From Saccharospirillum alexandrii (GTDB lineage: Bacteria > Pseudomonadota > Gammaproteobacteria > Pseudomonadales > Natronospirillaceae), in NCBI RefSeq assembly GCF_004000275.1, contig NZ_RCIP01000001.1:984749-1048748 (forward strand): a stretch of 64,000 nt of DNA. Reading direction: 5' to 3'. The notes under the pieces are model-generated. The model had not been told where the DNA came from. It made no database searches and worked only from the letters and a program-made list of their open reading frames with translations. Below, in pieces: positions 39,505 through 52,783 of this stretch (position 1 is its first letter; each line of letters begins with the position of its first letter). The translations under genes and the position numbers were made by a program.

Positions 39505-41877
39505 TCAGGCCTTGCCGTGATGCTCGGCCAGGTAGATCCAGGTGCTGAGCACTGAATCCGGGTTCAGTGACACCGATTCGATGCCCTGGTCCATCAGCCA
39601 TTCGGCAAAGTCCGGATGGTCTGACGGGCCCTGGCCGCAGATACCAATGTATTTATTGGCCTTGCGACACGCTTGAATGGCCATGCTGAGCAGGATTTTG
39701 ATGGCATCATTGCGTTCATCGAACAGGTGCGCAATCACGCCGGAATCCCGGTCGAGGCCCAGGGTCAGCTGAGTCAGATCGTTGGAGCCGATGGAGAAGC
39801 CATCGAAGTACTCCAGGAACTGATCGGCCAACAAGGCGTTGGACGGCAGTTCGCACATCATGATCAGTTTCAGATCGTCCTTGCCGGATTCCAGGCCGTT
39901 GTCGGCCAGCAATTCGACCACCTGACGCGCTTCATCAACGGTGCGTACAAAAGGCACCATCAACTGGACGTTGGTCAGCCCCATTTCATTGCGTACCTTT
40001 TTCATGGCCCGGCATTCAAGCTCAAAGCACTCGCGGAACGAATCGTCGATATAACGCGAGGCGCCGCGAAACCCGATCATGGGGTTCTCTTCCTGAGGTT
40101 CATATTGGGAACCGCCGACCAGGTGCGCGTATTCGTTCGATTTGAAATCGGACAAACGCACGATCACCGGTTTCGGGTAAAACGCCGCCGCAATCGACGA
40201 CACGCCCTCGACGATTTTCTCAACGTAGAAGTCGACCGGACTCGGGTAGCCGGCCATTCGGTGGTCGATGCTCTCGCGCACTTCGACCGGCGCTTCGTCG
40301 TAATGCAGCAGCGCCTTGGGGTGCACGCCGATCATCCGGTTGATGATGAACTCAAGCCGGGCCAGGCCGACACCGGCGTTGGGCAGCGACTGAAAATCGA
40401 AGGCCCGGTCAGGGTTGCCGACGTTCATCATGATCTTGAACGGCAGATCCGGCATGGTGCTCAGGTCGTTCTCTTCGACGTTGAAGTCCAGCAGCCCCCG
40501 GTAAACGCGGCCGGTATCACCTTCAGCACAGGAGACGGTGACGTCGTCGCCACTGATCAGTTTATCGGTCGCGTCACCGCAGCCGACCACAGCCGGAATG
40601 CCCAGTTCGCGGGCAATGATGGCGGCGTGGCAGGTACGGCCACCGCGGTTGGTGACGATGGCCGAGGCCCGCTTCATGATCGGCTCCCAGTCCGGGTCGG
40701 TCATGTCGGTGACCAGCACATCGCCGGCATGCACCTGATGCATCTGGCTGAGATCACTGATCACCTTGACCGGGCCCTGACCGATGCGCTGGCCGATGGC
40801 GCGACCATCGATCAGCAGCTTGCCCTTCTCTTTCAGCGCATAGCGTTCAATGACGGTGGCCGAGCCACGGCTTTTCACGGTTTCCGGTCGGGCTTGTACG
40901 ATGTACAGCTTGCCGTCTTCGCCGTCGCGCGCCCACTCAATGTCCATCGGTCGTTTGTAGTGCTTCTCGATGGTCATGGCCTGGTGAGCCAGTTGTTCCA
41001 CTTCGTCATCGGTGAGTGAGAACCGGGACCGGTCGGCTTCGTCAACCTGAACGGTTTCAACGGATTTGCCGGTTTCGGCCGATGCTCCATAGACCATCTT
41101 GATCAGCTTGCTGCCCAGGGTACGACGCAGAATGCCGTGGTAACCGTCGGCCAGGGCGCGCTTGCTGACGTAAAATTCGTCGGGGTTTACCGCCCCCTGG
41201 ACCACGGTTTCGCCCAGGCCATAGGCCGCGGTAATGAACACCACCTGGTCGAAACCGGATTCGGTGTCCATGGTGAACATCACCCCGGAGGCACCAATGT
41301 CGCTGCGCACCATGCGCTGTATACCTGCCGACAAAGCAACGTGGGCATGGTCGAACCCCTGATGCACCCGGTAGGCAATGGCTCGATCGTTAAACAGGGA
41401 GGCAAAGACTTCCTTGATCGCCTGCAGCACTTCGTCGATGCCGTGGATGTTCAGAAAGGTTTCCTGCTGGCCGGCGAAGGAGGCATCCGGCAGGTCTTCT
41501 GCGGTCGCCGAGGAGCGCACGGCCAGTGACCGGCCCGGGTCACCATCGGTCAGTGTCTGGTAGGCCGCCCGCACCTCTTTTTCAAGACGCTCGGGGAACG
41601 GCGCCAGCATGACTTCCTTGCGGATCTCACGGCCCACTTTTGCCAGTGCTTCGACGTCGTCGACGTCCAGCGATGACAGGCGTGAATCAATGCGCTCTTT
41701 TAGCCCTTCAAAAGCGAGGAATTCGCGATAAGCCTCTGCGGTCGTTGCAAAACCACCCGGCACTGTCACGCCCAGGGCCGACAGATGACTGATCATTTCA
41801 CCCAGGGAGGCGTTCTTGCCGCCCACGGTGGGTACGTCGTGTATACCCAGTTCGGTAAAGTCCTTAACGAATTCCAT
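39505..41877 (-). CDS. ppsA: Phosphoenolpyruvate synthase
   Basis: Converts pyruvate and ATP to phosphoenolpyruvate, AMP and phosphate in gluconeogenesis. The protein is 790 residues from ATG 41877, which has GGAG 6 bases upstream; a GTG 12 bases before is also in frame. Family marks are the N-terminal [14 protein letters not shown], the phospho-histidine motif [21 protein letters not shown] and the C-terminal [20 protein letters not shown]. It is divergent from ppsR, which regulates it. Confidence 0.98.
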   Translation of the reverse strand: MEFVKDFTELGIHDVPTVGGKNASLGEMISHLSALGVTVPGGFATTAEAYREFLAFEGLKERIDSRLSSLDVDDVEALAKVGREIRKEVMLAPFPERLEKEVRAAYQTLTDGDPGRSLAVRSSATAEDLPDASFAGQQETFLNIHGIDEVLQAIKEVFASLFNDRAIAYRVHQGFDHAHVALSAGIQRMVRSDIGASGVMFTMDTESGFDQVVFITAAYGLGETVVQGAVNPDEFYVSKRALADGYHGILRRTLGSKLIKMVYGASAETGKSVETVQVDEADRSRFSLTDDEVEQLAHQAMTIEKHYKRPMDIEWARDGEDGKLYIVQARPETVKSRGSATVIERYALKEKGKLLIDGRAIGQRIGQGPVKVISDLSQMHQVHAGDVLVTDMTDPDWEPIMKRASAIVTNRGGRTCHAAIIARELGIPAVVGCGDATDKLISGDDVTVSCAEGDTGRVYRGLLDFNVEENDLSTMPDLPFKIMMNVGNPDRAFDFQSLPNAGVGLARLEFIINRMIGVHPKALLHYDEAPVEVRESIDHRMAGYPSPVDFYVEKIVEGVSSIAAAFYPKPVIVRLSDFKSNEYAHLVGGSQYEPQEENPMIGFRGASRYIDDSFRECFELECRAMKKVRNEMGLTNVQLMVPFVRTVDEARQVVELLADNGLESGKDDLKLIMMCELPSNALLADQFLEYFDGFSIGSNDLTQLTLGLDRDSGVIAHLFDERNDAIKILLSMAIQACRKANKYIGICGQGPSDHPDFAEWLMDQGIESVSLNPDSVLSTWIYLAEHHGKA

Positions 41878-42101
41878 GCTGATCTCCACGTGCTACTTGA
41901 TAGGGTTGCCTGCCCTGTTGCCGGGCAGTGCATTCATTAAACCTCAGATCGAGGGCGTTGTGCATTTATTCTATGAATGATGACCATTGCCTTGCGGAAT
42001 GGTCGGAACGGCTGTTATACCTAGACAGCGCCGCTATAGTGTAGGACATCGACATGGGGATGTGACCCCCACTGACCCGCTCCGGATTCAAGGAATTGTT
42101 C

Positions 42102-42935
42102 ATGAGTGCCAACCGCCCCGTCTTTTTTATTTCCGACAGCACCGGCATCACCGCTGAAACGCTGGGCCACAGTCTGCTGTCCCATTTCGACCGTACCCAG
42201 TTTACCGAAACGATTCTGTCGTTTATTGATACGGAACAAAAAGCGCGCAATGCGGTTGACCGGGTGGCCAGGGCGGCCCGCGAATCGGGTCTGCAACCGA
42301 TCATTATCGAAACCATCATCGACCCGAAGATTCGCGACATTGTGCACGACAGCGATGCCCATACAGTCGATATCATTTCGACCTTTCTGGGCCCCCTGGA
42401 GCAGTTGCTGGGGCAGGCGTCGAACATTCGCATCGGCCGACCCGAGGTGTCAGCCGACTTTGGCCATTACCAGCGCCGTATGGATGCCATGCAATTCGCG
42501 CTGGAGAACGACGACGGCCGGCGACTGCATCATTACGACAAGGCCGATATTATTCTGGTCGGCGTTTCCCGCAGCGGTAAAACTCCGACCAGTATCTTTC
42601 TGGCGCTGCAAGCCAACATTTACGCGGCCAACTACCCGCTGACCGACGATGACTTTGAAGAAGCGCGCATGCCCAAGGCACTGGAGCCCTTTCGCAACAA
42701 GCTCTATGGCCTGAGCATCGACCCGAAACGGCTGAACCAGATTCGCGACGGGCGCAAAGCCAACAGCGACTACGCATCGCTGCGTCAGTGTGAAGATGAA
42801 GTACGCATGGCCGAGGCTCTGTTTCGGCGGTTCGGCATTCCCTTTATCGATACAACACGGTTGTCGATTGAGGAAATCTCCACGCGCATCATTGTCGACA
42901 AGGGCTTGCGCGACCGCATTCGAACCGTCAATTAA
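42102..42935 (+). CDS. ppsR: PEP synthase regulatory kinase/pyrophosphorylase (PpsR)
   Basis: A 277-residue DUF299 protein that inactivates phosphoenolpyruvate synthase by ADP-dependent phosphorylation and restores it by phosphorolysis. The N-terminal FFISDSTGITAETLG, the P-loop-like GVSRSGKTPTS and YPLTDDDF are family features. The start is ATG 42102 with AAGGA 7 bases upstream; an in-frame TTG lies two codons before. The divergent arrangement with ppsA is typical. Confidence 0.96.
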   Translation: MSANRPVFFISDSTGITAETLGHSLLSHFDRTQFTETILSFIDTEQKARNAVDRVARAARESGLQPIIIETIIDPKIRDIVHDSDAHTVDIISTFLGPLEQLLGQASNIRIGRPEVSADFGHYQRRMDAMQFALENDDGRRLHHYDKADIILVGVSRSGKTPTSIFLALQANIYAANYPLTDDDFEEARMPKALEPFRNKLYGLSIDPKRLNQIRDGRKANSDYASLRQCEDEVRMAEALFRRFGIPFIDTTRLSIEEISTRIIVDKGLRDRIRTVN

Positions 42936-42973
42936 GGCTGGCATCCCAGTTGGTCAACCAGGCCACCAAACGC

Positions 42974-42994
42974 AAAAAGGGGCCGTAGCCCCTT
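42974..42994 (-). terminator. Terminator of the metalloprotease gene
   Basis: Stem AAGGGGC-CGTA-GCCCCTT with a run of A on the left that gives a U-tract on the minus strand. It begins 24 bases past the protease stop codon. On the plus strand, behind ppsR, the tail is poor. Confidence 0.78.
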
Positions 42995-43017
42995 GCTAAT
43001 CACAACGTTGCGCTGGC

Positions 43018-45635
<2,618 letters not shown>

Positions 45636-46859
45636 CTATCGAACACTTCGATACTCCTGATCTGACGTTCCTGGCGAATAGACCTGCTGCCATAACTGAC
45701 CCTGCCGGGAGCGGAAGAAAGCAGCACAGCTGTATAGGTAAAACATCCACAGCCGCTGAAACCGCTCGTCATAGCGGTCTGACAGCTCAGGCCAGGCCGC
45801 ATCGATTCGCTCCGCCCAGGCCATCAGGGTGCGATCGTAGTCGGGTCCGAAGTTGTGCCAGTCTTCCAGCCGGAACAGACCCAGGCTGGCGTTGTTAATC
45901 TCGCGCCGCGACGGCACCTTGCCATTGGGGAAAATGTATTTGTTGATAAAAGGCTCGGGTGCCGCACTGTCGGCTTCATCGCCGATGGTATGCAACAAAA
46001 ACAGGCCATCGTCGGCCAGCAACCGGTGGACCGTTTCAAAAAAGGTACGATGGTTCTTGGCACCGACGTGCTCAAACATGCCCACCGAGACGACCCGGTC
46101 GAATCGCCCGGTCAGGCTGCGATAGTCGGCCAGCCGAATGTCCACCGGCAAATCGGCCAGTTTCTGCCGGGCGAAAGCCTGCTGTTCCTTACTGACCGTA
46201 ACGCCTACTACATTGACCCGATAGTGCCGTGCCAGGTGCCCGGCCAGTCCACCCCAGCCACAGCCGATATCCAGTACGGTCTGGCCGGGCCTGAGGTCAA
46301 GCTTGCGACAGATCAGATCAATTTTTGCCCGCTGAGCGTCGGCCAGTGTCTGCGCCTGCGCCCAATAGGCACAGCTGTACATCATGCTCTCGTCGAGCAT
46401 GTGTCGAAACAGGTCGTTACCGATGTCGTAATGCACCTTGCCGACGGTGAAGGCACGCCGGTCACTCTGAAAGTTTATAAGCCGGTACGCCAAACCACGG
46501 CAGGCATCCTTCAACCGAACCAGCGCCGGCATATGGCCCTGAATACCGGTTCTCAATAGACGGGTCACCATTTCGTCTATGCGAAAACTGCTCCACCAGC
46601 CGTCAATATAGGACTCGGCCAATCCCACAGACCCGTGACGCAACAGGCGCCCGTATAGCCGCGGGTCGCGTACCTGAAGATCCCAGGGGCGGTCGCCCTG
46701 AACCCGAATATCGGCCTGATCCAGTACTTTCCTGATCCAGGAGGGTGGCTGAACATCAACCGATGGGGTTTTATGGGCAAAATGGGAGGCATCGGCCGGG
46801 CGTCGGGCCGGGCGGGATTCATTCGCAATGGAATGATCATGGGTCATCTTTGTCGTCAT
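45636..46859 (-). CDS. cfa: Cyclopropane-fatty-acyl-phospholipid synthase
   Basis: SAM-dependent enzyme that adds a methylene group to unsaturated acyl chains of membrane phospholipids, usually on entry to stationary phase or under stress. The protein is 407 residues from ATG 46859 (AGGGG 7 bases upstream), against 422 from an upstream in-frame ATG. Family motifs are ESYIDGWW, HYDIGNDLFRHMLDESMMYSCAYW, the SAM motif VLDIGCGWGGLAGHLA and FINKYIFPNGKVPSR. Confidence 0.94.
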   Translation of the reverse strand: MTTKMTHDHSIANESRPARRPADASHFAHKTPSVDVQPPSWIRKVLDQADIRVQGDRPWDLQVRDPRLYGRLLRHGSVGLAESYIDGWWSSFRIDEMVTRLLRTGIQGHMPALVRLKDACRGLAYRLINFQSDRRAFTVGKVHYDIGNDLFRHMLDESMMYSCAYWAQAQTLADAQRAKIDLICRKLDLRPGQTVLDIGCGWGGLAGHLARHYRVNVVGVTVSKEQQAFARQKLADLPVDIRLADYRSLTGRFDRVVSVGMFEHVGAKNHRTFFETVHRLLADDGLFLLHTIGDEADSAAPEPFINKYIFPNGKVPSRREINNASLGLFRLEDWHNFGPDYDRTLMAWAERIDAAWPELSDRYDERFQRLWMFYLYSCAAFFRSRQGQLWQQVYSPGTSDQEYRSVR

Positions 46860-47126
46860 CGCTATCCCCTCTGAATCTGTATTCAGCGAGACAGAACCAA
46901 CCAATCCTTTCAGGGTAACCGAACTAACTTGTGACCAGTGTACTCCAACCTTTCACACGGCGGTGACACCGACTGTCTTCGGGCAATGAATACATTTCGT
47001 TACCCATAGCTAAGCACTGCTTTAACAGAGTATCAACTCAGAAATTGCCAATCAGGTCGATTTAACAAGCAAATGAGGCTGTCGGCCAATACGCTGACGA
47101 GGGAAAGTCACAGCCATGAGGAGGCC

Positions 47127-48008
47127 TTACGTTCCACCCAGCACCCAGGCAAGCACCAGGGGTATCGACACAATGCTCAGTGCATTGGAAAACATCACCA
47201 TGGCGGCCACCTGTTCCGGCTGCTGGTTGTAGCGTTCCGCAACCAGATAATTCAATACCGCCGGTGGCAAGGCACCAAACAGTATCAGCATGGCTTGTTG
47301 CACGGGCGACAGATCCAGCAGCAGCGCCAGCGGCCAGGCCACTATCAAGCCGAGAATCGGCGAGGCAACTGCACTGACCACCCCGATGCGCCAGCCACTT
47401 AAGTCCAGATTCACCAGCCGGACACCCAATGCGAAGAGCATCAGCGGAACCGCGATGTCTCCCAGCAAAGCGAGCGAACGAATCAACCAGTCGGGCAAGT
47501 TTACGCTGAAGCCGGCTATGGCCAGACCCAGAGCGGCGGCGATGATCATGGGGTTCTTCAGGACATGCAGCAGATGAGTTCGCGGGTTAAGCAACCAGGC
47601 TCCCACGGTAAAATGCAGGGTGTTTTCCACAATAAACAGAATCACCGCCGCAGGCATGAATGCTTCACCGAAGGTGAAGAGCATGAGCGGGAGCCCGGTG
47701 TTGCCGCTGTTGCGGAACATCATCGGCGGTACAAAGGTTTTCCAGCTCACCCCGATGGCCCGGGCCAGGTAATAGGCACCGATGCCAGGCAGCAAGGTCA
47801 CCAGTATGGCACCCAGTGCCAGTGGCGCGTAGTCGCCCAAATCAACCGGGCGCGAGGCGAACACGCTGAGAATCAGGAAGGGTGTGAATACATCGATGTT
47901 GATGCGATTGGCCGCTTCCATGTTTGGGGCGTGCTTGCGCCCGTAGAGAAACCCGATCAGTACAACCAGAAAAATGGGCACTACAATGCCCGCAATACGC
48001 TCAACCAT
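47127..48008 (-). CDS. AEC-family transporter
   Basis: A 293-residue inner-membrane protein with about ten helices in two repeats (first repeat begins IVVPIFLVVLIGFLYGR; the middle has GNTGLPLMLF; second repeat LFALGVRLVNLDL). This is the auxin-efflux-carrier fold that includes malate and other organic-anion transporters. The substrate cannot be inferred. The DUF998 gene lies 49 bases upstream on the same strand. Confidence 0.87.
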   Translation of the reverse strand: MVERIAGIVVPIFLVVLIGFLYGRKHAPNMEAANRINIDVFTPFLILSVFASRPVDLGDYAPLALGAILVTLLPGIGAYYLARAIGVSWKTFVPPMMFRNSGNTGLPLMLFTFGEAFMPAAVILFIVENTLHFTVGAWLLNPRTHLLHVLKNPMIIAAALGLAIAGFSVNLPDWLIRSLALLGDIAVPLMLFALGVRLVNLDLSGWRIGVVSAVASPILGLIVAWPLALLLDLSPVQQAMLILFGALPPAVLNYLVAERYNQQPEQVAAMVMFSNALSIVSIPLVLAWVLGGT

Positions 48009-48057
48009 GACGCTTAACCAACCTGTCTAACCAGAGAGAGTCCTGCCGGTAATCCGC

Positions 48058-48654
48058 TCAAAGGCGCGACTGGCGCCCGGGCAAACGCCAGACCCATAGC
48101 ACCCACAACAGGGCAAAATTCAATTCAAACAGCCGCTGCCACACCCCCGGGTACCAGCCGCGCTGCCAGGCAGCTACTTGCAGAACCAGAAAGATTACCA
48201 CCAGCGTCACTTTCAGTGCGCTCATGCCTTTGATGGAGGTCGCTGGCACCAGCCGGACACCCGAGACAACGGCACCAGCGCTGAGCACCCAGATCAGCGT
48301 GCTGTGAATCAACTGGTTGGCGCTGCCCGAAGCCGGGCAACCCAGATCACAGGGAAACACCACACTGCCGATGTAGCTGGCAGCAAACGCTATGGCCCCG
48401 AACCGCACCCAGGGGTCCATTTTGTTGGGCTCCAACGCTTTTCGGGCGGCCTCGACAGCCCCCATCCAGAAGGCACCAATGAGCAAAAAAGCACCGTTGG
48501 CGGCCGATCGGTTGGGCATATCAATGGCACCCAGCTCGCTGATGAACTGAACACTGCTGTATCCCGGCACCCGGGCACCCAAGACCCAGGGCAAGGCCAC
48601 CAGCAAAAGCGTGGCGAGCATCGACAACATCATGGCTTTGGTATTCACAGGCAT
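48058..48654 (-). CDS. DUF998 membrane protein
   Basis: A 198-residue protein with six hydrophobic segments and the DUF998 pattern: YSSVQFISELGA near the N-terminus, then SVVFPCDLGCP and a central SANQLIHSTLIWVLS. Function is unknown. It probably shares a transcript with the downstream AEC transporter. Confidence 0.8.
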   Translation of the reverse strand: MPVNTKAMMLSMLATLLLVALPWVLGARVPGYSSVQFISELGAIDMPNRSAANGAFLLIGAFWMGAVEAARKALEPNKMDPWVRFGAIAFAASYIGSVVFPCDLGCPASGSANQLIHSTLIWVLSAGAVVSGVRLVPATSIKGMSALKVTLVVIFLVLQVAAWQRGWYPGVWQRLFELNFALLWVLWVWRLPGRQSRL

Positions 48655-48801
48655 CCTTTTAATAAGCCGGTCGCAGCGCAGAGCTTACCGGGCCGGGCCC
48701 GGCTGGTACAGAGCCAGGCACAAACAGATTTTGCATTCTGGCTCCAGAACTGAATAATAGCGGCCTGTTTCGCCCACCTATCACCGGGTTTCGCCACTGC
48801 C

Positions 48802-49155
48802 ATGTCAGGGTTGCTCTCATTCAGACACTCCGGAAGCACGCTTCCAGTGGCCTTGCTATGGCTATTGCTCAGCCTCTCGGCATCCGCCTTCGCCCAACCG
48901 CCCTCTGAACCGGTTTGCGCGAGTGATATCGACACCGAGTCTGAGCATTCCGCTGACACTCACCTTTTACTGACGGAAACCGGTTTAACGCCCGACTTTT
49001 CACTGGACGACCGATCCGAGCCAGCCTCCCTGCCCTCTCTGCTGCTACTGGCTCGCCTGCCATTAACCACCTCTGACTCCATTCCGACCGGAAGCAAACA
49101 ACGCCTCACTGGCTGTCATTTCAAGGCCTGGCCACAGGCACCTCCAGCGACTTGA
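48802..49155 (+). CDS. Hypothetical exported protein
   Basis: A 117-residue frame with a hydrophobic N-terminal signal-like segment (VALLWLLLSLSASAFAQ) and a low-complexity, serine/threonine- and leucine-rich remainder with two cysteines. I do not recognise it and the ribosome site is poor. It may be a small periplasmic protein or a chance frame. Confidence 0.4.
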   Translation: MSGLLSFRHSGSTLPVALLWLLLSLSASAFAQPPSEPVCASDIDTESEHSADTHLLLTETGLTPDFSLDDRSEPASLPSLLLLARLPLTTSDSIPTGSKQRLTGCHFKAWPQAPPAT

Positions 49156-49219
49156 GCTAATCTGTCTGTTTGATGGTTTGCTTGTAAATTGAAGTTTCTG
49201 AGGTGTTAGCAAGTTGAGT

Positions 49220-49328
49220 GATGGCTGCCGGGTGGACTCATCAGGGGGAGTCCGCAGCATGGATGCTGCGGCCTAGGCTCCATGGATGGATTTACGCCGA
49301 CCCCGGATGAGTCTACCCGGTCGCGATC
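49220..49328 (+). repeat. Palindromic intergenic repeat R6 (109 bp)
   Basis: Short-class copy just before nhaD. The arms 49220-49247 and 49301-49328 pair at 23 of 28 positions, with copy-specific GGACTCATC. The core carries a perfect hairpin CCGCAGCA/TGCTGCGG and the marks GCGGCCTAGG and GGATTTACGCCGACCCC. The element strand is plus, the direction of nhaD. Confidence 0.93.
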
Positions 49329-49396
49329 ACGGATTCCTGGCACCAAGGCCCACATTGTGATTGCCAAGTCACACCTTCTGTAAATGGAGCGATTCT

Positions 49397-50755
49397 GTGC
49401 CCTTAGCGTTAATCCTGATTATCGGTATTTTTACTCTTGGCTACCTCGCCATCATTGCCGAACACAGTCTAAAGATCGACAAGACAGCCCCGGCGATTAT
49501 GAGCGCCGTCCTGTGCTGGACGGTTTATATACTGTTCGCTGGCGATCTGATCGCTGTGGATACTTTGCCTGCCTGGTTTCTGGAAGAGCATGCCAACCTC
49601 GACCAGAGCGCGCTGATTCATACCTGGGTTGGCGAGCATCAATTGCTGACTTTCCTGGGTGAAATTGGCTCAATTCTGTTCTTTCTGCTCGGCGCCATGA
49701 CCATCGTGGAATTTGTGGATGCGTATGGCGGCTTTGCCATTATTACCGACCGAATCAAGGCAACCTCCACCGTTACCCTGCTGTGGATGATTGCGATACT
49801 CGCCTTCTTCATGTCAGCCGCGCTGGACAATCTGACCACCACCATTGTGATGATATCGCTGATTCGAAAGCTTATCGCCAGCCGTCAGGAACGTTTGTTT
49901 TTTGCCGGCATGATTGTCGTTGCCGCCAACGCCGGTGGTGCCTGGTCACCCATAGGTGACGTGACCACAACCATGCTGTGGATTGGTGGACAGATCACAA
50001 CCATGGCAATCATCAAATCCCTGTTTTTACCATCGCTGATTTGCCTGCTGGTACCCATGCTGTATCTGACCTGGTCATTACGCGGCCAGTCCATTCACCC
50101 GCCCCAGGCGATGCCATACAAACAGGATGCCGATCAGGTAACCCGCCACCATCGCAATATTATTTTTGCAGTCGGTATTCTGGGGTTGCTGTTCGTGCCC
50201 GTGTTCAAAACCGTCACCCACTTGCCGCCCTTCATGGGCATGATGCTGAGCCTTTCGGTACTGTGGATCGTCAGTGAAATCATTCATCACAGAGCCGACT
50301 ACGACGACGACACCGAACTGCACATTACCCGGGTGCTGAAGCGCATTGATACACCCAGTGTGCTGTTCTTTCTGGGTATTCTGCTCGCCGTTTCCGCGCT
50401 GGAAGCCACTGGGCTGCTATCGTCCCTGGCCAGTACCCTGGATCAATCGATCGGTAACATTAACCTGATCGTCTTTCTGATCGGGCTGATGTCTGCCGTT
50501 ATCGACAACGTCCCCCTGGTTGCCGCAACCATGGGCATGTATGACCTGTCGATTTACCCAACCGATGCCGCAATGTGGGAATTTCTGGCCTATTCTGCCG
50601 GAACGGGAGGCAGCTGCCTGATCATCGGTTCAGCCGCCGGAGTAGCCGCCATGGGGATGGAGCGCATCAGTTTCTTCTGGTACCTGAAGCACATCGCTCC
50701 GCTGGCGTTGATGGGGTACATCGGTGGCGCCCTGTTTTATCAGTGGGTTGTGTAA
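49397..50755 (+). CDS. nhaD: Na+/H+ antiporter NhaD
   Basis: A 452-residue antiporter of the ion-transporter superfamily with about 12 helices. Typical segments are LGEIGSILFFLLGAMTIVEFVD, DNLTTTIVMISLIRKL, WSPIGDVTTTMLWIGGQITT and DNVPLVAATMGMYDL. NhaD exports Na+ or Li+ under alkaline, salty conditions and is common in marine and haloalkaliphilic bacteria. GTG 49397 with GGAG 7 bases before is the best start; the open frame extends further upstream without a signal. Confidence 0.95.
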   Translation: MPLALILIIGIFTLGYLAIIAEHSLKIDKTAPAIMSAVLCWTVYILFAGDLIAVDTLPAWFLEEHANLDQSALIHTWVGEHQLLTFLGEIGSILFFLLGAMTIVEFVDAYGGFAIITDRIKATSTVTLLWMIAILAFFMSAALDNLTTTIVMISLIRKLIASRQERLFFAGMIVVAANAGGAWSPIGDVTTTMLWIGGQITTMAIIKSLFLPSLICLLVPMLYLTWSLRGQSIHPPQAMPYKQDADQVTRHHRNIIFAVGILGLLFVPVFKTVTHLPPFMGMMLSLSVLWIVSEIIHHRADYDDDTELHITRVLKRIDTPSVLFFLGILLAVSALEATGLLSSLASTLDQSIGNINLIVFLIGLMSAVIDNVPLVAATMGMYDLSIYPTDAAMWEFLAYSAGTGGSCLIIGSAAGVAAMGMERISFFWYLKHIAPLALMGYIGGALFYQWVV

Positions 50756-50772
50756 TCGCTGCAAGCAACCCT

Positions 50773-50796
50773 GGCGCGGGCCTGCAGGTCCGCGCC
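50773..50796 (+). terminator. Candidate terminator after nhaD
   Basis: A 7-bp stem GGCGCGG with CCGCGCC around an inner CCTGCAGG, placed 17 bases past the nhaD stop and before the convergent AhpD-like gene. The T-tail is weak. Confidence 0.5.
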
Positions 50797-50830
50797 ATTC
50801 GTATTAAGGGAAAGGAATTCCCAAACCGCA

Positions 50831-51166
50831 TTAAGCCGTTAATTCCTCAAACACGGACATGGCTTCGCCTGCTTTCATCAGTCCCGGACCTCCGCCCATT
50901 TGTATAACCACACCCAGCATGTCGGTGAAGGCTTCCCGGGTCACCCCCAGTTTTACCAGCGAGCGCACGTGGTAACCAATGCAGGGCTCACAGTTCACAC
51001 TGATGGCGATGGCCGTTGCGATCAGTTCCTTGGTTAAATGAGTCAATTCGCTATCCACATAGGTTGCTTTGCCGACTGACTGAAAAGCATCGTAGGTGGC
51101 AGGCTGTTCTTTGCGCAATGCAATCAGGTGAGGGGTCAGGTCGTTGGTCTTCTTTAAAATACTCAT
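50831..51166 (-). CDS. Carboxymuconolactone decarboxylase/AhpD-like protein
   Basis: A 111-residue helical protein with the CEPCIGYH motif (C59, C62, H66) characteristic of the AhpD-like group, members of which act in alkylperoxide reduction with a redox-active cysteine pair. The rest fits the CMD domain (KELIATAIAISVNC and MLGVVIQMGGGPG). The partner reductase is not in the window. It lies convergent with nhaD. Confidence 0.9.
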   Translation of the reverse strand: MSILKKTNDLTPHLIALRKEQPATYDAFQSVGKATYVDSELTHLTKELIATAIAISVNCEPCIGYHVRSLVKLGVTREAFTDMLGVVIQMGGGPGLMKAGEAMSVFEELTA

Positions 51167-51244
51167 GGGGTACCGCTCCTGGTGTCAGTGCGATCCAGTA
51201 TAGAGAAGTACCGGCAAGACACATTGAGCTTGGTCAGTAAAACA

Positions 51245-51273
51245 AAAAAAACCGGGCGTTTGCCCGGTTTTTG
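51245..51273 (-). terminator. Terminator of putP
   Basis: Stem ACCGGGC-GTTT-GCCCGGT with A-run on the left and T-run on the right, 50 bases past the putP stop. It could work in both directions. Confidence 0.9.
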
Positions 51274-51322
51274 GGTAACTGACGTTACCTCATTAGTTCT
51301 TCAGAAAGGCGTCTGGCGGCCA

Positions 51323-52783
51323 TTAGCCATTCACTTCCTGAAAAGTAGCGTGCATTTCCTTTGAAGGTTCTTCCGATGCAATGCTGCCAACATAGACGGC
51401 AATGGCCGAGAACAGGAAGCCCGGAACAATTTCGTACATGTCGAAAATGCCACCGGTCATCTGCTTCCAGACAACAACGGTAATACCGCCGACCAGAATA
51501 CCGGCAATGCAACCGATCCGGTTCATGCGATTCCAGTACAGCGACAGAATAACCGCAGGGCCAAAGGCCGCGCCGAAACCAGCCCAGGCGTATGACACCA
51601 GTGCCAGTACCGAGCTGTCATCATCGAGTGCAAAGAACCATGCAACCAATGCAATGAGAACCACAGCGCCGCGACCAATCTTAACCAGTGACGCCGGATC
51701 GGCATCTTTTCTGAAGATCGACTTGTAAAAATCTTCAGTCAGTGCAGACGAAGACACCAGCAACTGAGAATCGGCAGTTGACATGATCGCTGCCAGAATC
51801 GCCGCCAGCAAAATGCCTGCCACCAGCGGGTGGAACAGTGCCTGCACCAGGCTGATGAACACAGTCTCACCATCGGGCAAACCGGTTTCAAAATAACCAA
51901 TGCCCGCAATACCAACCAGTAGTGCACCAGTCATACCCAGGAACGTCCAGGTTACGGCAATGCGACGCGCACGCTTCACTTCGTTGCGATCTTTAATGCC
52001 TTTAAAACGCGCCAGAATGTGCGGCTGGCCAAAATAGCCCAGGCCCCAGGCCAACGACGAGATAATGGCAATCAACCCCAGGGAAGACCCATCGGCACTG
52101 GTGAACATGCTGACCAGGTTCGGGTTTTTCGCTTCCAGAACGGCCGCCGGGCCCTCACCGATCACCATGAGTGCAAAGATCGGCACAATGATCAGCGCGG
52201 CCGCCATCAACAAGCCCTGCACCAGGTCTGTCCAGGAAACGGCCAGATAGCCGCCAAAGAGCGTGTAGGAAACCACCATGATGGTACCAATGGTAACGGC
52301 GATGGTGTAATCCCAACCGAAGACGGTTTCAAACAATTTGCCGCCCGCAACCAAACCGGAACTGGTGTAGAACAGGAAGAACAGCAAAATGAAGAACGCT
52401 GAAATGGCACGAATCGCCACCTTGTCTTCGAACCGGTTGCTGAAGTACTGCGGCAACGTCAGGCTGTCTGAAGCGGCTTGTGAATAGGCACGCAAGCGTG
52501 GCGCGACGATCAGCCAGTTCAGATAAGTGCCAGCCAGCAGACCGACGGCGATCCAGGCTTCACCCATGCCCGAGGCATAAATAGCACCCGGCAGGCCCAG
52601 CAATAACCAGCCAGACATATCGGAAGCACCGGCCGACAGCGCTGAAGGCCAGGCACCCAGAGAACGACCGCCCAGAATGTAATCAGACAGGTCTGTCGTG
52701 CGGCGATAGGCCCAAAGGCCGATCCACATCATACCCGCCAGGTAAATAATAAAGGTCAAACTGACCGCGATGGTGTTGCTCAT
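51323..52783 (-). CDS. putP: Sodium/proline symporter PutP
   Basis: A 486-residue member of the sodium:solute symporter family that imports proline with Na+. Motifs include YRRTTDLSDYILGGRSLGAWPSALSAGASDMSGWL in the second and third helix region, GYFGQPHILARF and the ending with FGPAVILSLYWNRMNR. GGAG lies 6 to 7 bases before the ATG. It is adjacent to putA, downstream by about 290 bases, with its own ribosome site and probably its own promoter. Confidence 0.96.
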   Translation of the reverse strand: MSNTIAVSLTFIIYLAGMMWIGLWAYRRTTDLSDYILGGRSLGAWPSALSAGASDMSGWLLLGLPGAIYASGMGEAWIAVGLLAGTYLNWLIVAPRLRAYSQAASDSLTLPQYFSNRFEDKVAIRAISAFFILLFFLFYTSSGLVAGGKLFETVFGWDYTIAVTIGTIMVVSYTLFGGYLAVSWTDLVQGLLMAAALIIVPIFALMVIGEGPAAVLEAKNPNLVSMFTSADGSSLGLIAIISSLAWGLGYFGQPHILARFKGIKDRNEVKRARRIAVTWTFLGMTGALLVGIAGIGYFETGLPDGETVFISLVQALFHPLVAGILLAAILAAIMSTADSQLLVSSSALTEDFYKSIFRKDADPASLVKIGRGAVVLIALVAWFFALDDDSSVLALVSYAWAGFGAAFGPAVILSLYWNRMNRIGCIAGILVGGITVVVWKQMTGGIFDMYEIVPGFLFSAIAVYVGSIASEEPSKEMHATFQEVNG